Of a stretch of DNA of 64,000 nt, positions 32,404-40,949 are shown in pieces. This stretch comes from JAMXLG01 sp963818925. Lineage in GTDB: Bacteria > Vulcanimicrobiota > Vulcanimicrobiia > Vulcanimicrobiales > Vulcanimicrobiaceae. The position numbers and the translations under genes are program-made. The stretch lies in assembly GCA_963818925.1 (NCBI GenBank), contig CAWFTN010000001.1, positions 3,286,001-3,350,000 on the forward strand, written 5' to 3'. Position 1 is the first letter of the stretch. Each line of letters begins with the position of its first letter. Under the pieces are notes generated by a model. It was not told where the DNA came from. It ran no database searches and was given only the letters and a program-made list of their open reading frames with translations.

Positions 32404-33336
32404 TTACATCTTGTAGCTGTGGAGGCCGCTGATCCAGATGTTGACGCCGAGGTACGTGAAGACGACGAGGACGAAGCCGCAGACGCTTACCCAGTTCGTG
32501 CGTAGGCCTCGCCAGGCGTTGCGTGTGTGGAGATGCATGTAGGCGAGGTAGATGATCCACGTGCAGAGTGCTGCCGTTTCTTTTGGATCCCATTGCCAGT
32601 ATGCGCCCCACGCTTCTTTCGCCCATGCGGCGCCGGTGATGATGCCGATTGAAATCAGCGGCAATCCGATGGCGACGGCGCGATAGACGATGACGTCGAG
32701 TTGCGCGAGCGACGGCAGCGTTTCGAGCCATTGCGCGAGCGGATTCCCGCCTGCGGCTGCGGCTGCGAGTGCGGGCGTTGAAACGGTCACGCTGCCGCCG
32801 CCTTCCAGTGCGGCGGTCGCAACGACGGTGGCGCTTGCGACGCGCTGCTCGGCGTAATACTTGACCAAGTAGATGCACGAGAAGACGAACGACACGAGAA
32901 ACGCGGCGTAGGACGACACGACGATCGGGACGTGAATCTTCGCCCAGTACGATTGCAGTGACGGGACCGGCGGCATCGTGCCTTCATTCCAGGTCACGCC
33001 GTAGGCGAGAAAGATTGCCGCGATTGCTAATACGAATCCGCCGGCGAACCAAAGTTTGTAACGAACGGCGAAGCCGATGAAAATCGCTACGGACATCGCG
33101 GCAAAGAGCGAGAGCGAACCGTACAGATTGAGCAGCGGCCAAATGCCGGTGATTTCGTAGCGCACGATCAGTTGGGCAAATTGCGCGACGCAGCCGACGA
33201 CGGCGAGCGGCGCGCCCAAGTTGCGCAGCCATGTTTCGCGCGAGAAAAAGTAGACGAGCAACGTGATGCCGCCTACTACGTAACTGGCGATTGCCACGAT
33301 CATGAGCAGTTCGTCGGCTTGTAAATGTCCGTTCAC
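32404..33336 (-). CDS. ccsB: Cytochrome c biogenesis protein CcsB/CcsA (ResC), heme exporter-ligase subunit
   Basis: The 310-residue membrane protein has about eight helices and the tryptophan-rich WWD-type motif WGAYWQWDPKETAALCTW near residue 250, which binds heme on the outer face. Conserved histidines are in IHVPIVVSSYAAF and LAYMHLHTRN. An Ala/Gly-rich insertion of about 25 residues (around EGGGSVTVSTPALAAAAAGG) separates helices 5 and 6 and looks like a linker. With ResB it forms the system II machine that attaches heme to CXXCH motifs, here most obviously on the cytochrome b-c fusion. Its start lies four bases after the resB stop. Confidence 0.93.
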   Translation of the reverse strand: MNGHLQADELLMIVAIASYVVGGITLLVYFFSRETWLRNLGAPLAVVGCVAQFAQLIVRYEITGIWPLLNLYGSLSLFAAMSVAIFIGFAVRYKLWFAGGFVLAIAAIFLAYGVTWNEGTMPPVPSLQSYWAKIHVPIVVSSYAAFLVSFVFSCIYLVKYYAEQRVASATVVATAALEGGGSVTVSTPALAAAAAGGNPLAQWLETLPSLAQLDVIVYRAVAIGLPLISIGIITGAAWAKEAWGAYWQWDPKETAALCTWIIYLAYMHLHTRNAWRGLRTNWVSVCGFVLVVFTYLGVNIWISGLHSYKM

Positions 33337-33340
33337 GTCG

Positions 33341-34726
33341 TTAATACGCCTCCGCCGTTTGCAGATGTGGATTGGGACCGGGCGGCTCCATTGCGTTTTG
33401 CAGTTCGCGCAGCAACGCTTGGAACTGGCCTGCGAAAATATCGTACCCCTTGACCGTCGTCGCAGCTACGCCAACGGTACAACCCGCCTCCGCCGGATCG
33501 ACGCGCACATAGAGGCGCGCGGGCAGGAAGTAGAAGGAGGTGATCAGTCCGGTAAGCAGGACAAGCGCGCCGATGCCGACGAGCGGGATGCCCGGATCGT
33601 AGCGGTACTGAAAGCCGCTGTAGAGGATGTAGCGCTGCGGCGTTATGCGCCAGCCGTTCCCGAGATCGATCCAGGTCTTCAGCGGAACGAGCGCCGAGCC
33701 GGCGTTTTCGCCACTCTGTTGGACGCTCAGGATGACGGCAGGATCGTTCACGCGCGGATCGGCTGCGGGCATGCCGCTTTGCCGGTCGACGGTTGGAACG
33801 AAGCGGTCGTAGACGACCGTGTTGCGCGTGCCCGGAACGTCGAACGAATCGCCTTCTTTGAGCACGTGATCCGAGAGCGACGGCACGTTGACGCCGTTGT
33901 GTGTGACGCGCATCATCACCGCGAAGCCGTAGCTCGCCTGATAGTAAAGTGTGCCGTCGACATCAATCGGATGATTGACGCGCACGATCATTTGTTTAGG
34001 CACGCCGTCCCGGCCCGTCACCGTGACGTTCGACACGTAATCGGTTGGTTGATAGACCATGCCGCTCTTCGTCAGAATCGGCGTGATCTTGTACCGGAAC
34101 GCGTCCAGTTTCAGGATCGCGTTCGTCTCGGGGATCCGTACCGCTTCGCCCGTAACGACGGGGGCCTCACCGGAGAATCCGCGCGCCCAGTACACGGTCG
34201 TTCCGGCCGCGATGATGGTGAATCCGAGATGCGCGATCAACACGCCGCGACGTGCCCAGTTGTGCTTGTCGGCAAAGCTCCATTCGATGCCGCCGAATTC
34301 ACGCTTGCGCACGTTCCAGCCGCGCGAACGGAAGAATGACTCGACGCGCTCGCGCACGTTCGCTTCATTTCCGCGAACGAAGATCGACGCGTTGAGCGGA
34401 ATTTTGTCGATCTTGACGGGACGCAGCGGAGGCAAACGCGCCGGAATGACGCGTTTGAACGTGCAGACTGCCAACGAAACGAGAATCAATCCAATGATGC
34501 CGACGTACCACGGCGAGTGATAGATGTTATCGAAGCCGAGGCGCAAGATCGCACGGGCGATTGCGGCCGGATAGGCATCGAAATACGTCGTCGGGTCCTT
34601 GCCTTGATCGACGATGACGCCGATTAGCGTAAGGATGCCCCACACGATAAAGAGCAGTACGGCAAACAAGACGTTGCCGAAGGTGCGGATGAAGTCGTCG
34701 TAGAGTGCGGTTACTTTTGTTGCCAC
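33341..34726 (-). CDS. resB: Cytochrome c biogenesis protein ResB (Ccs1)
   Basis: The 461-residue protein has three N-terminal helices (LFAVLLFIVWGILTLIGVIVDQG, WYVGIIGLILVSLAVCTF and the RRGVLIAHLGFTIIAAGTTVYW helix with the conserved heme-related histidine), a large periplasmic domain, and a last helix VGIGALVLLTGLITSFYFLPARLYV. This is the ResB/Ccs1 plan. The start is the GTG at 34726, which overlaps the tatC 3' end by 16 bases; the longer frame upstream reads antisense-like within tatC. ResB and CcsB together form the system II cytochrome c synthase. Confidence 0.92.
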   Translation of the reverse strand: MATKVTALYDDFIRTFGNVLFAVLLFIVWGILTLIGVIVDQGKDPTTYFDAYPAAIARAILRLGFDNIYHSPWYVGIIGLILVSLAVCTFKRVIPARLPPLRPVKIDKIPLNASIFVRGNEANVRERVESFFRSRGWNVRKREFGGIEWSFADKHNWARRGVLIAHLGFTIIAAGTTVYWARGFSGEAPVVTGEAVRIPETNAILKLDAFRYKITPILTKSGMVYQPTDYVSNVTVTGRDGVPKQMIVRVNHPIDVDGTLYYQASYGFAVMMRVTHNGVNVPSLSDHVLKEGDSFDVPGTRNTVVYDRFVPTVDRQSGMPAADPRVNDPAVILSVQQSGENAGSALVPLKTWIDLGNGWRITPQRYILYSGFQYRYDPGIPLVGIGALVLLTGLITSFYFLPARLYVRVDPAEAGCTVGVAATTVKGYDIFAGQFQALLRELQNAMEPPGPNPHLQTAEAY

Positions 34727-35499
34727 GAGCGTTCGAAGAGCAGAATGATCCAAATAGAGATTTCGTAGAGAACGTACATCGGAAGGGCCAGCAGTGCCAT
34801 CGTGACCGGATTGCCGTCGGGGGCGGCGATGCCGCCGGCGACGACCATCGCGAAGAGCGCGTGACGCCGGTACTTTGATAGCCAACGACCATTAACAATT
34901 CCTAAACGCGCGAGGCCGATCAGCACGATCGGCAGCTGGAAGATCAGCGCGAAGAGACCGAAGAGGATCAGAATGAAACCGAGCGTTTGCCCGACACCGA
35001 ACGTCGGGGTTGCGATCTCTTTCGTCATGTTGATAAGCGCGTTGACGACCCGCGGAATCACGATGAAGTGCGCGAACGCGAGGCCCCCAAACGCGAGCAG
35101 TAACGACGGGACGATGAAGGAGTACACCATCCGCCGCGTGCGCGGATGAACCGCCGGTACGACGAACATCCACGCCTGATAAAAGAGCATCGGCAAACCG
35201 ACGACGATGCCGCCGATAACGGAAAACTTCAGCTCCGTGAAGAGCACATCGGCAAGGCCGAACGCGTTGAGCGGCGTGCCGTGCAGATAGGCCGCCTGCA
35301 TCCATTGGATTGCGAACTTCGACGGCCAGAAGAGCAGGACGGCAATCGCACCGACGGTTCCGATGGAGACCAACAAACGCGTACGGAGCTCCCGCAGGTG
35401 CTCCGTAAATGGCATCTCCTTTTGATCCCAGCCGGGTTCATCGGTTTGCGATGAACCTATGGCGTTTGACCCGCTTTGCGGGTCAAGCCGCAGTGCCAC
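34711..35499 (-). CDS. tatC: Sec-independent protein translocase TatC
   Basis: The 262-residue protein has six membrane helices and the TatC hallmarks: MPFTEHLRELRTRLL (receptor for twin-arginine signals), the FTELKFSVIGGIVVGLPMLFYQAWMFVVPAVHPRTRR segment, and the final ALPMYVLYEISIWI helix. The start is GTG at 35499, preceded by AGAGGA; it sits 15 bases after the tatA stop. A perfect 9-bp hairpin lies at codons 5-11 of the message. The nearby Rieske protein is a likely substrate. Confidence 0.95.
   Translation of the reverse strand: MALRLDPQSGSNAIGSSQTDEPGWDQKEMPFTEHLRELRTRLLVSIGTVGAIAVLLFWPSKFAIQWMQAAYLHGTPLNAFGLADVLFTELKFSVIGGIVVGLPMLFYQAWMFVVPAVHPRTRRMVYSFIVPSLLLAFGGLAFAHFIVIPRVVNALINMTKEIATPTFGVGQTLGFILILFGLFALIFQLPIVLIGLARLGIVNGRWLSKYRRHALFAMVVAGGIAAPDGNPVTMALLALPMYVLYEISIWIILLFERSWQQK
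35466..35486 (-). promoter_or_regulatory. Perfect 9-bp hairpin in the tatC 5' coding region
   Basis: TTGACCCGC, a TTT spacer and GCGGGTCAA form a perfect stem-loop beginning 13 bases after the tatC start codon on the message. It could slow ribosome entry and set the TatA:TatC ratio. It may also be only a chance outcome of codon choice in the LDPQSGSN segment. Confidence 0.4.
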
Positions 35500-35514
35500 T
35501 AACTTTGATTTCCT

Positions 35515-35814
35515 CTAACCGCTTTGCGTACCGTGGCCCGGGTTGGGCGGTGGAACGGGTTCGCCGGCCGCGCTGCCCGCTTCGACATTGTTCATCACGT
35601 CGGCGTTCTGCGCGCCGCCACGTGCGCGCATATCTTCGCGGGCGCGGTTCGCTGCTTCATCGGCCTCGATCTGTCCCATCATGAACTCTTTTTTCGCTTG
35701 TCCTGCGCTTCGCGCGAGCTTGGGCAGCTTGTCCGCGCCGAAGAGCAGGGCGGCCACGGCGACGATGCCGATAATAATCGGCGCGTCGATGATGGCCAGC
35801 ACGGGGTAAATCAT
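35515..35814 (-). CDS. tatA: Sec-independent protein translocase TatA/TatB family protein
   Basis: The 99-residue protein has one N-terminal membrane helix (APIIIGIVAVAALLFGADKLPKLARS) followed by an amphipathic helix (AGQAKKEFMMGQIEADEAAN) and an unstructured Pro/Gly-rich tail, the TatA plan. The GADKLP segment replaces the usual FGPKKLP. A single TatA-type gene with TatC suggests a minimal TatAC system, though other copies may exist elsewhere in the genome. Confidence 0.9.
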   Translation of the reverse strand: MIYPVLAIIDAPIIIGIVAVAALLFGADKLPKLARSAGQAKKEFMMGQIEADEAANRAREDMRARGGAQNADVMNNVEAGSAAGEPVPPPNPGHGTQSG

Positions 35815-35834
35815 CGTGTTCTCCTTTTGAAAAA

Positions 35835-36788
35835 CTACCCGGCGAGCGCGTCGGCTAGTTTCACCAATTCTTCTTTCGCCGGGCCGTCACGCAAAGGCTC
35901 CAGCGACGCTTTTGCCCGCGTCACGAACGACCGGATTTGCCGTCGCGTCCCTTCGAGGCCGCCTTCGGCGGCGATTCCCGCGATCACGCCCGGAATTCCG
36001 TCCTGGCTGCTTCCCGAATATAAGCGCGCGACGTCCTGGCGAAAATGACCGTTGCCGCTTTTCAACGCAAGAACCAACGGAATCGTCATTTTCCGTTCTG
36101 TCAGGTCGTTGCCGACGGGCTTCCCGAGCGAGCGTTCGTCGGCCGTCATGTCGAGTAGATCGTCGTTCATTTGGAACGCGATACCGTAGGCCTCGCCAAA
36201 GGCGCGCAGCGTGTCGATCTCCTCGCTCGAGCCGCCGCCCACGATCGCTCCGCATTCGGCCGATGCCGCAAACAGCGACGCCGTCTTCTTGCGCGCAATA
36301 TCGACATACGCGGCGAGCGGAAGATCCAAGTCGCCGAGTCCGCGCAGCTGCAGCACTTCTCCGTCGCAAATATCCGCTAGCGTTGCGGACAAAATGTTTG
36401 GAATCGGATGCGGATAGCCGGCCGTAACGTTCTTGAAGATCCAGGCGAAGAGATAATCGCCCGCGAGCACGCTCACGCGGTTTCCGTAGTCGATTGCGGT
36501 TGCGTTGACGCCGCGCCGAGTCTGCGCGTTATCGACGACGTCGTCGTGAATGAGCGTTGCGACGTGAATGAGTTCCATGTACGCCGCAAGATGCAGATGC
36601 TCGACCGGGTCGCCGCCGCACGCGGATGCAGCGAGCAACGTAATGCGGGGACGCAAACGTTTGCCGCCCGCGGCAAGCATGCGTTTCACCGCCTCGGTGA
36701 TGAGCGGATTGTCGGTCGAGAACGTGGAGCGAAAAAACGACTCCACGAGTTTGTACATTGCCGGTTCGTCGTCCTCGAGCGCTTGCAT
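35835..36788 (-). CDS. Polyprenyl diphosphate synthase (trans-isoprenyl diphosphate synthase)
   Basis: The 317-residue protein carries both Asp-rich motifs of trans-prenyltransferases: DDVVDNAQTRRG (first, near residue 80) and QMNDDLLDMTAD (second, near residue 208), plus GGKRLRPRITLLAA and GDYLFAWIF. The residues before the first motif (MELIHVATLIH) suit long-chain products, such as the C35-C45 tails of menaquinone. It directly follows the menG/ubiE stop, which supports a role in menaquinone side-chain synthesis. Confidence 0.93.
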   Translation of the reverse strand: MQALEDDEPAMYKLVESFFRSTFSTDNPLITEAVKRMLAAGGKRLRPRITLLAASACGGDPVEHLHLAAYMELIHVATLIHDDVVDNAQTRRGVNATAIDYGNRVSVLAGDYLFAWIFKNVTAGYPHPIPNILSATLADICDGEVLQLRGLGDLDLPLAAYVDIARKKTASLFAASAECGAIVGGGSSEEIDTLRAFGEAYGIAFQMNDDLLDMTADERSLGKPVGNDLTERKMTIPLVLALKSGNGHFRQDVARLYSGSSQDGIPGVIAGIAAEGGLEGTRRQIRSFVTRAKASLEPLRDGPAKEELVKLADALAG

Positions 36789-37544
36789 TTAGATCTTCGT
36801 TCCGTAGTGGATCGCGATCGAACCGCCCATAAGACGCACGAAACCTGCGTTTGCAAAGCCGGCGCGCGTAAACCGGTCGCGCAACGCTTCGGCGCTCGGA
36901 TGATGCGTCAGGGAACTGGGAAGATAGGTGTAGGCTTGTTTCGAGCCGCCCACCATGCCGCCAATGAGCGGAACAATACCGTAGAAATAGAGGTCAAACG
37001 TGCGCTTCCAGAGTTTGTTCGGCGCCTTGCTCACGTCGAGGTTGACGAATCGCGCACCGGGACGTAGTACGCGCAGCGTCTCGCGCAATACGTCGTCAAT
37101 ACTCACGACGTTGCGCATGCTGAAGCCCATCGTCGCGCCGTCGAACGTGTTGTTCTGGAACGGAAGCGACATCACATCGCCTTCGACGAAGTGCGAGTCG
37201 CCACGGCTCTCTTTCGTTGCGCGTTCGCGCGCACGTTCGAGCATCGGCGCGCAAAAATCGATGCCGTCGACGCGCAGCGTCGGGTCGGTGCGCAAGAGAT
37301 GAAAAACCACGTCGCCCGTGCCACAGCAAAGGTCGACGATGCGCCCACCGCGCGGCGCCGCGAGTAGAGCAATCGTGCGCTTGCGCCAGCGCTCGTCCAT
37401 TCCACCGGTGAGAACACGGTTTGCGGTGTCGTAACGCGGTGCAATGCGCGCGAACATGTCGCGGACGAACGCGCCTTTATCATCGGCTGGGGGCGAAACG
37501 GGCTTCATGGCCATAGGGATGTGCGCTCTTTCCGAACGTTTCAC
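36789..37544 (-). CDS. ubiE: Demethylmenaquinone / ubiquinone methyltransferase (MenG/UbiE)
   Basis: The 251-residue SAM methyltransferase has the UbiE family segments VRDMFARIAPRYDTANRVLTGGMDERWRKR, DLCCGTGDV (motif I), GIDFCAPMLERAR, VEGDVMSLPFQNNTFDGATMGFSMRNV and the C-terminal GGSIAIHYGTKI. It performs the last C-methylation of menaquinone. The GTG at 37544 follows AGGAGA with short spacing; ATGs 30 and 36 bases downstream are alternatives. It heads the minus-strand respiratory block. Confidence 0.94.
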   Translation of the reverse strand: MKRSERAHIPMAMKPVSPPADDKGAFVRDMFARIAPRYDTANRVLTGGMDERWRKRTIALLAAPRGGRIVDLCCGTGDVVFHLLRTDPTLRVDGIDFCAPMLERARERATKESRGDSHFVEGDVMSLPFQNNTFDGATMGFSMRNVVSIDDVLRETLRVLRPGARFVNLDVSKAPNKLWKRTFDLYFYGIVPLIGGMVGGSKQAYTYLPSSLTHHPSAEALRDRFTRAGFANAGFVRLMGGSIAIHYGTKI

Positions 37545-37604
37545 GGCTCTCCTACCTTGAACGCGCCCTTGCTATGATCGACCTTTGTCGGGATAGTACG
37601 CGCG

Positions 37605-38876
37605 ATGATTGCGCTCAGTTCAACCTCGGAGCTCGTCGCGGCGATGCAGCACGCGCGCGACATTTCCCTTACCGCCTATACCTTACCGCAGGGGGCGGTA
37701 CTCGATGCGCTGGCGAGCGCGGCGAAGCACGGAGCGCACGTGCGCGTGCGTCTCGAAGGCTACATTTATAAGGATGAGGGTACGGTCGGAAGTGCAAACG
37801 CTGATGCGCTGAAGAGATTGTGCGGCGCCGGCGCAGATGCGCAGCTCGTCCACGTGACCGCGGATGCACTGGATCCGGTGCTCCATCTCAAGGGTACTGT
37901 CGTCGACGATGCCCTCTTTCTCGACGATCGGAATTGGCCCGGCGACGGCGGCGACACGATCGTCCGCGACGATTTCGCGCTCGATGCATCAATGGTACGA
38001 GACGCAGCGTCTGGAGCCGAAGATCGTCCGACGCCGTTCTTTTCGGTCCGCAAACGGGACGCGCTCGCGTCCGAGGCGCGCCTAATCGACGAGTCGAGAC
38101 GCGGCGATGACGTCATCGCGGAAAGCGAATCGTTCGGCGGAGCCAATCGCGTATACGCGGCACTCGACGCAGCGGTGAAACGCGGCGCGCACGTCCGTGT
38201 GCTCGTCGCGGATCGCGAACTGAACGGGAACGCAAACGAAGCAACGGCGATCGATCGTCTCGTACGCGATGGAGCGCAAGTGCGCGTTTGCGACGCCGAT
38301 GAGAAATTTGCCGTCGTCCGGGGAGCACGCGGTTGGCTCGGCTCAGCGAACGCAACCGCTGCCTTCAATCAGCCCGATCAACTCGACTGGGGCATCCGCA
38401 CCGACGACTCCGCGACGCTGAATCATCTACACAAGGTCTTTGAAGCGCGCTGGAGCTTGTCATCCTCGACTCCGGCGCTTCGCGCCTGCGCTCAGGATGA
38501 CAGGGGGAGTTTAAACAGCGCGCGCGCGTTTTCGTCGGTGATCTTCGAAACGTCGTCTAGGTCCATGTCAAGGACGGCGGCGATCTTTCGTGCGACGATC
38601 GGAATGTACATCGGTTCGTTGCGTTTGCCGCGGTGTGGGATCGGGGTCAAATACGGACAGTCGGTTTCCAAGACCAGCGGCTCGATGCCGACGGTTCTCA
38701 CCGCTTCGCGAACGTTCTCGGCAGAGTTGAACGTCACCACGCCGCCGATGCCGAGTGATAAGCCGAATTCATTCACGTATGTTTGTGCCTGGTTCGCATC
38801 GCCGGTGAAACAGTGGATCACCCCGAGCATGCCGGACTTCCACTCTTCGCGCAAGATCGCAACGAAATCGTCGTAG
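37605..38876 (+). CDS. Phospholipase D-like protein with a run-on C-terminus
   Basis: Residues 1 to about 285 form two PLD-like repeats. The first has HLKGTVVDDALFLDDRNW, close to HxKxxxxD. The second has EKFAVVRGARGWLGSANATAAF, where the His of HxK is replaced by Glu, so only half of the normal active site is present. After KVFEARWSL the frame enters the repeat element at 38458 (translated SSSTPALRACAQDDRG) and then runs 370 bases antisense through the tatD gene to 38876. The natural protein presumably ended near 38460. Real translation may produce a 423-residue protein with a meaningless tail. The role is unknown, perhaps a cytoplasmic phosphodiesterase-like protein. Confidence 0.7.
   Translation: MIALSSTSELVAAMQHARDISLTAYTLPQGAVLDALASAAKHGAHVRVRLEGYIYKDEGTVGSANADALKRLCGAGADAQLVHVTADALDPVLHLKGTVVDDALFLDDRNWPGDGGDTIVRDDFALDASMVRDAASGAEDRPTPFFSVRKRDALASEARLIDESRRGDDVIAESESFGGANRVYAALDAAVKRGAHVRVLVADRELNGNANEATAIDRLVRDGAQVRVCDADEKFAVVRGARGWLGSANATAAFNQPDQLDWGIRTDDSATLNHLHKVFEARWSLSSSTPALRACAQDDRGSLNSARAFSSVIFETSSRSMSRTAAIFRATIGMYIGSLRLPRCGIGVKYGQSVSKTSGSMPTVLTASRTFSAELNVTTPPMPSDKPNSFTYVCAWFASPVKQWITPSMPDFHSSRKIATKSS
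38458..38503. repeat. Short inverted-repeat element (copy C), reads into the PLD-like gene
   Basis: The 46-bp copy TTGTCATCCTCGACTCCGGC...GCGCTCAGGATGACA retains both ends but lost most of the centre. It lies where the PLD-like gene should stop and overlaps the end of the tatD gene. Confidence 0.8.
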
Positions 38877-39265
38877 GCATCGCGGTGGTGAAAGATCACC
38901 GGAAAACCCGCCTCGCGCGCGACGCGAATCTGCTCGCGCAGCACTTGCTGCTGACGGTCGCGCGGACTGTGATCGTAATAGTAGTCCAATCCGGTCTCGC
39001 CGACGGCAACGACACGCCGGTCCGCGAGAAACGGTTCGAAGACGGCCGCGATATCAGGCGGCGCGTCCTTTGCTTCATGCGGATGAATCCCGACAGAGGC
39101 AAACACGCGAAGGTCACGCGCAACTTCCAACGCCGCTTGTGAGTCCGGCAAATCGCATCCGACGGTAACGATGTCTGAAACGCCCGCATCCTTCGCGCGC
39201 GCAACGACCTCGGCGCGATCCTCTGCAAACGATTCACCGTGAATATGCGCATGTGTGTCGATCAT
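38492..39265 (-). CDS. TatD-family metal-dependent deoxyribonuclease/hydrolase
   Basis: The 257-residue TIM-barrel protein has the TatD signatures: the metal-binding start MIDTHAHIHG, VAVGETGLDYYYDHSP, FPVIFHHRDAYDDF, GVIHCFTGD and LETDCPYLTPIPHRGKRNEP. Family members have 3'-5' exonuclease or D-aminoacyl-related hydrolase activity. The last six or seven codons overlap the repeat element, so the C-terminus (ALFKLPLSS) may have been reshaped by it. It overlaps the upstream diguanylate cyclase gene by four bases. Confidence 0.93.
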   Translation of the reverse strand: MIDTHAHIHGESFAEDRAEVVARAKDAGVSDIVTVGCDLPDSQAALEVARDLRVFASVGIHPHEAKDAPPDIAAVFEPFLADRRVVAVGETGLDYYYDHSPRDRQQQVLREQIRVAREAGFPVIFHHRDAYDDFVAILREEWKSGMLGVIHCFTGDANQAQTYVNEFGLSLGIGGVVTFNSAENVREAVRTVGIEPLVLETDCPYLTPIPHRGKRNEPMYIPIVARKIAAVLDMDLDDVSKITDENARALFKLPLSS

Positions 39266-40947
39266 GCGGTCTCGACGTTTTCCACGGTGCGATTGCGTCC
39301 TTGGCGTTTCGCTTCGTACAGCCCGCGGTCGGCGCGTGCGAGCAACGCTTCGATCGTATCGCCGACGATCGCGCCGGCGGCGCCGATGCTGGCGGTCACT
39401 GATTCGCCGTTCGAATACTTCATGCCGCCGAGCGCGACGGCGAGACGCAAGCGCTCCGCCACACTCACTGCCACGTCGCGCGTTGCGCCCGGCATCACGA
39501 TGAGAAATTCTTCGCCACCGATGCGCCCCGCGATATCGCCGCCGCGCACGGCGTTTTTAATGATTTTACCGATCTTGCGCAAGCAGTCGTCGCCCGCTGC
39601 ATGACCGAGCTGGTCGTTGATTGTTTTGAAATGGTCGACGTCGAGCAGCAGCACGGCACCATGCGCGGTAACCGGCATATTGTCGATCATGTGTTGCAGG
39701 CGGTCGAGCGTCGTCGTACGATTGAAAAGGCCGGTGAGCCCGTCGATCGTCGCCGCGCTCTGCGTAGCAGCGATCGTGCGCATATCGCGCAGCAACGGCG
39801 CGAGTTCGAACGCAGCGTTCGTGAATTGATTCGTCTGTTCGGCTGAGAGCGGACGATCGTTTCGGCGGTGCACGATCATCGCGCCGTGCAATTCTCCGTC
39901 GCCGAGCCGCGCACCGAACGCATAGGCGACGTAGTAATCGTCGCGCAGTGTCGTGAACGGCGCACCGCTGAATTTCAAGCGCGCGAGAATGCGCCTGCGG
40001 AGTTCGTCACCCGCCGAACTGAGCGGAGGCCCGAGTGTCGTCACCGAGCGCCATGTGTCGGTTCGCGCGCCGGTTGCCGCGAGCACCGTGACCGTTTCAT
40101 CGAATGACGGAACGCGCAGCGTGGCGAGAATAGCGTTGATCTGCGGCAGCGGGTCGCGCTCGCCGAGCATCGCCTGAACGGCGTCACGGACCAACCGGAG
40201 CCGGTGCAATTCCGCGTGTTGTTGATCGATCGTTCGCAGCAGCAGCGCCGTTGCGATGACCGGTATCCACATTGCGATCGCTTCATACGGACGGCCTGCG
40301 ATGATCGGATCGCGAACGACCGTGGCCCACACGATGTTTCCGCCGCCGACGATCCACGTGCGCGGATCGCGCGAGACACGCTCGAGAATGCGCCCGAGGG
40401 AGATCTGGTACGTGAGCGCAGACGTCGGCGCGGAGAGCACGAGTTCGAAGAGGACTGTAAGGACCAACAAAAACCCGGCGAAGATCAGCGAGCTCTCAGC
40501 GACCGGAAGTGCGCGCACTTCAGCAAAGTGCGGCGCGAGCGGCAGTATCGCGAGCGCGGTAATGCTGCGCAGCACGCCGTGACGGATGAAATCGGTAACG
40601 GCGTTTGCGCGGCGAATCAGTGCCGCGAAGCAGAATCCGCTCAGGGTTGCGATCGCTGCTGCCGTGGGACCGACGTACCCGCCGAGCGCGAACATCGGCG
40701 CGGTGACGGAAAGGCTGAGGAAGACCGCTTCGGCGTTGAGTCCGGTGCGGCGCATACGCAAACCGCGAATCGGCAGACCGTAGAGCGCGGAGAAGCAGAT
40801 CGCGACGGCACCGAAGGCCGTGATCACCCAATCGCCGACCTGAAAATCGCGCGCGCAAAGGTTGAGTGCAAACGCAATACCGGCGACGGCTATAAAGCCG
40901 CCGCCGATCACAACGCTCCTGCTCGGTGCGCTGCCGCGTTCTCTCAT
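39262..40947 (-). CDS. Membrane-anchored diguanylate cyclase (GGDEF) with GAF-like segment
   Basis: The 561-residue protein starts with six to eight membrane helices (about 10-245, MASE-like), continues with a soluble region of about 150 residues of GAF-like appearance (around FDETVTVLAATGARTDTW and YYVAYAFGARLGDGELHGAMIVHRR), and ends with a GGDEF domain (about 390-555). The active motif is GGEEF, with an RxxD inhibitory site (RGGD) five residues before it, so product inhibition by cyclic di-GMP is expected. The ATG at 40947 lies just after the metG stop; the longer frame upstream reads antisense-like in metG. It is part of a run metG, cyclase, tatD. Confidence 0.92.
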   Translation of the reverse strand: MRERGSAPSRSVVIGGGFIAVAGIAFALNLCARDFQVGDWVITAFGAVAICFSALYGLPIRGLRMRRTGLNAEAVFLSLSVTAPMFALGGYVGPTAAAIATLSGFCFAALIRRANAVTDFIRHGVLRSITALAILPLAPHFAEVRALPVAESSLIFAGFLLVLTVLFELVLSAPTSALTYQISLGRILERVSRDPRTWIVGGGNIVWATVVRDPIIAGRPYEAIAMWIPVIATALLLRTIDQQHAELHRLRLVRDAVQAMLGERDPLPQINAILATLRVPSFDETVTVLAATGARTDTWRSVTTLGPPLSSAGDELRRRILARLKFSGAPFTTLRDDYYVAYAFGARLGDGELHGAMIVHRRNDRPLSAEQTNQFTNAAFELAPLLRDMRTIAATQSAATIDGLTGLFNRTTTLDRLQHMIDNMPVTAHGAVLLLDVDHFKTINDQLGHAAGDDCLRKIGKIIKNAVRGGDIAGRIGGEEFLIVMPGATRDVAVSVAERLRLAVALGGMKYSNGESVTASIGAAGAIVGDTIEALLARADRGLYEAKRQGRNRTVENVETA

Positions 40948-40949
40948 CC

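Noticed and set aside
33302..34339. Plus-strand open frame of 345 residues opposite resB
   Set aside because: Antisense shadow; composition is Arg/His-rich and it has no start context or family similarity.
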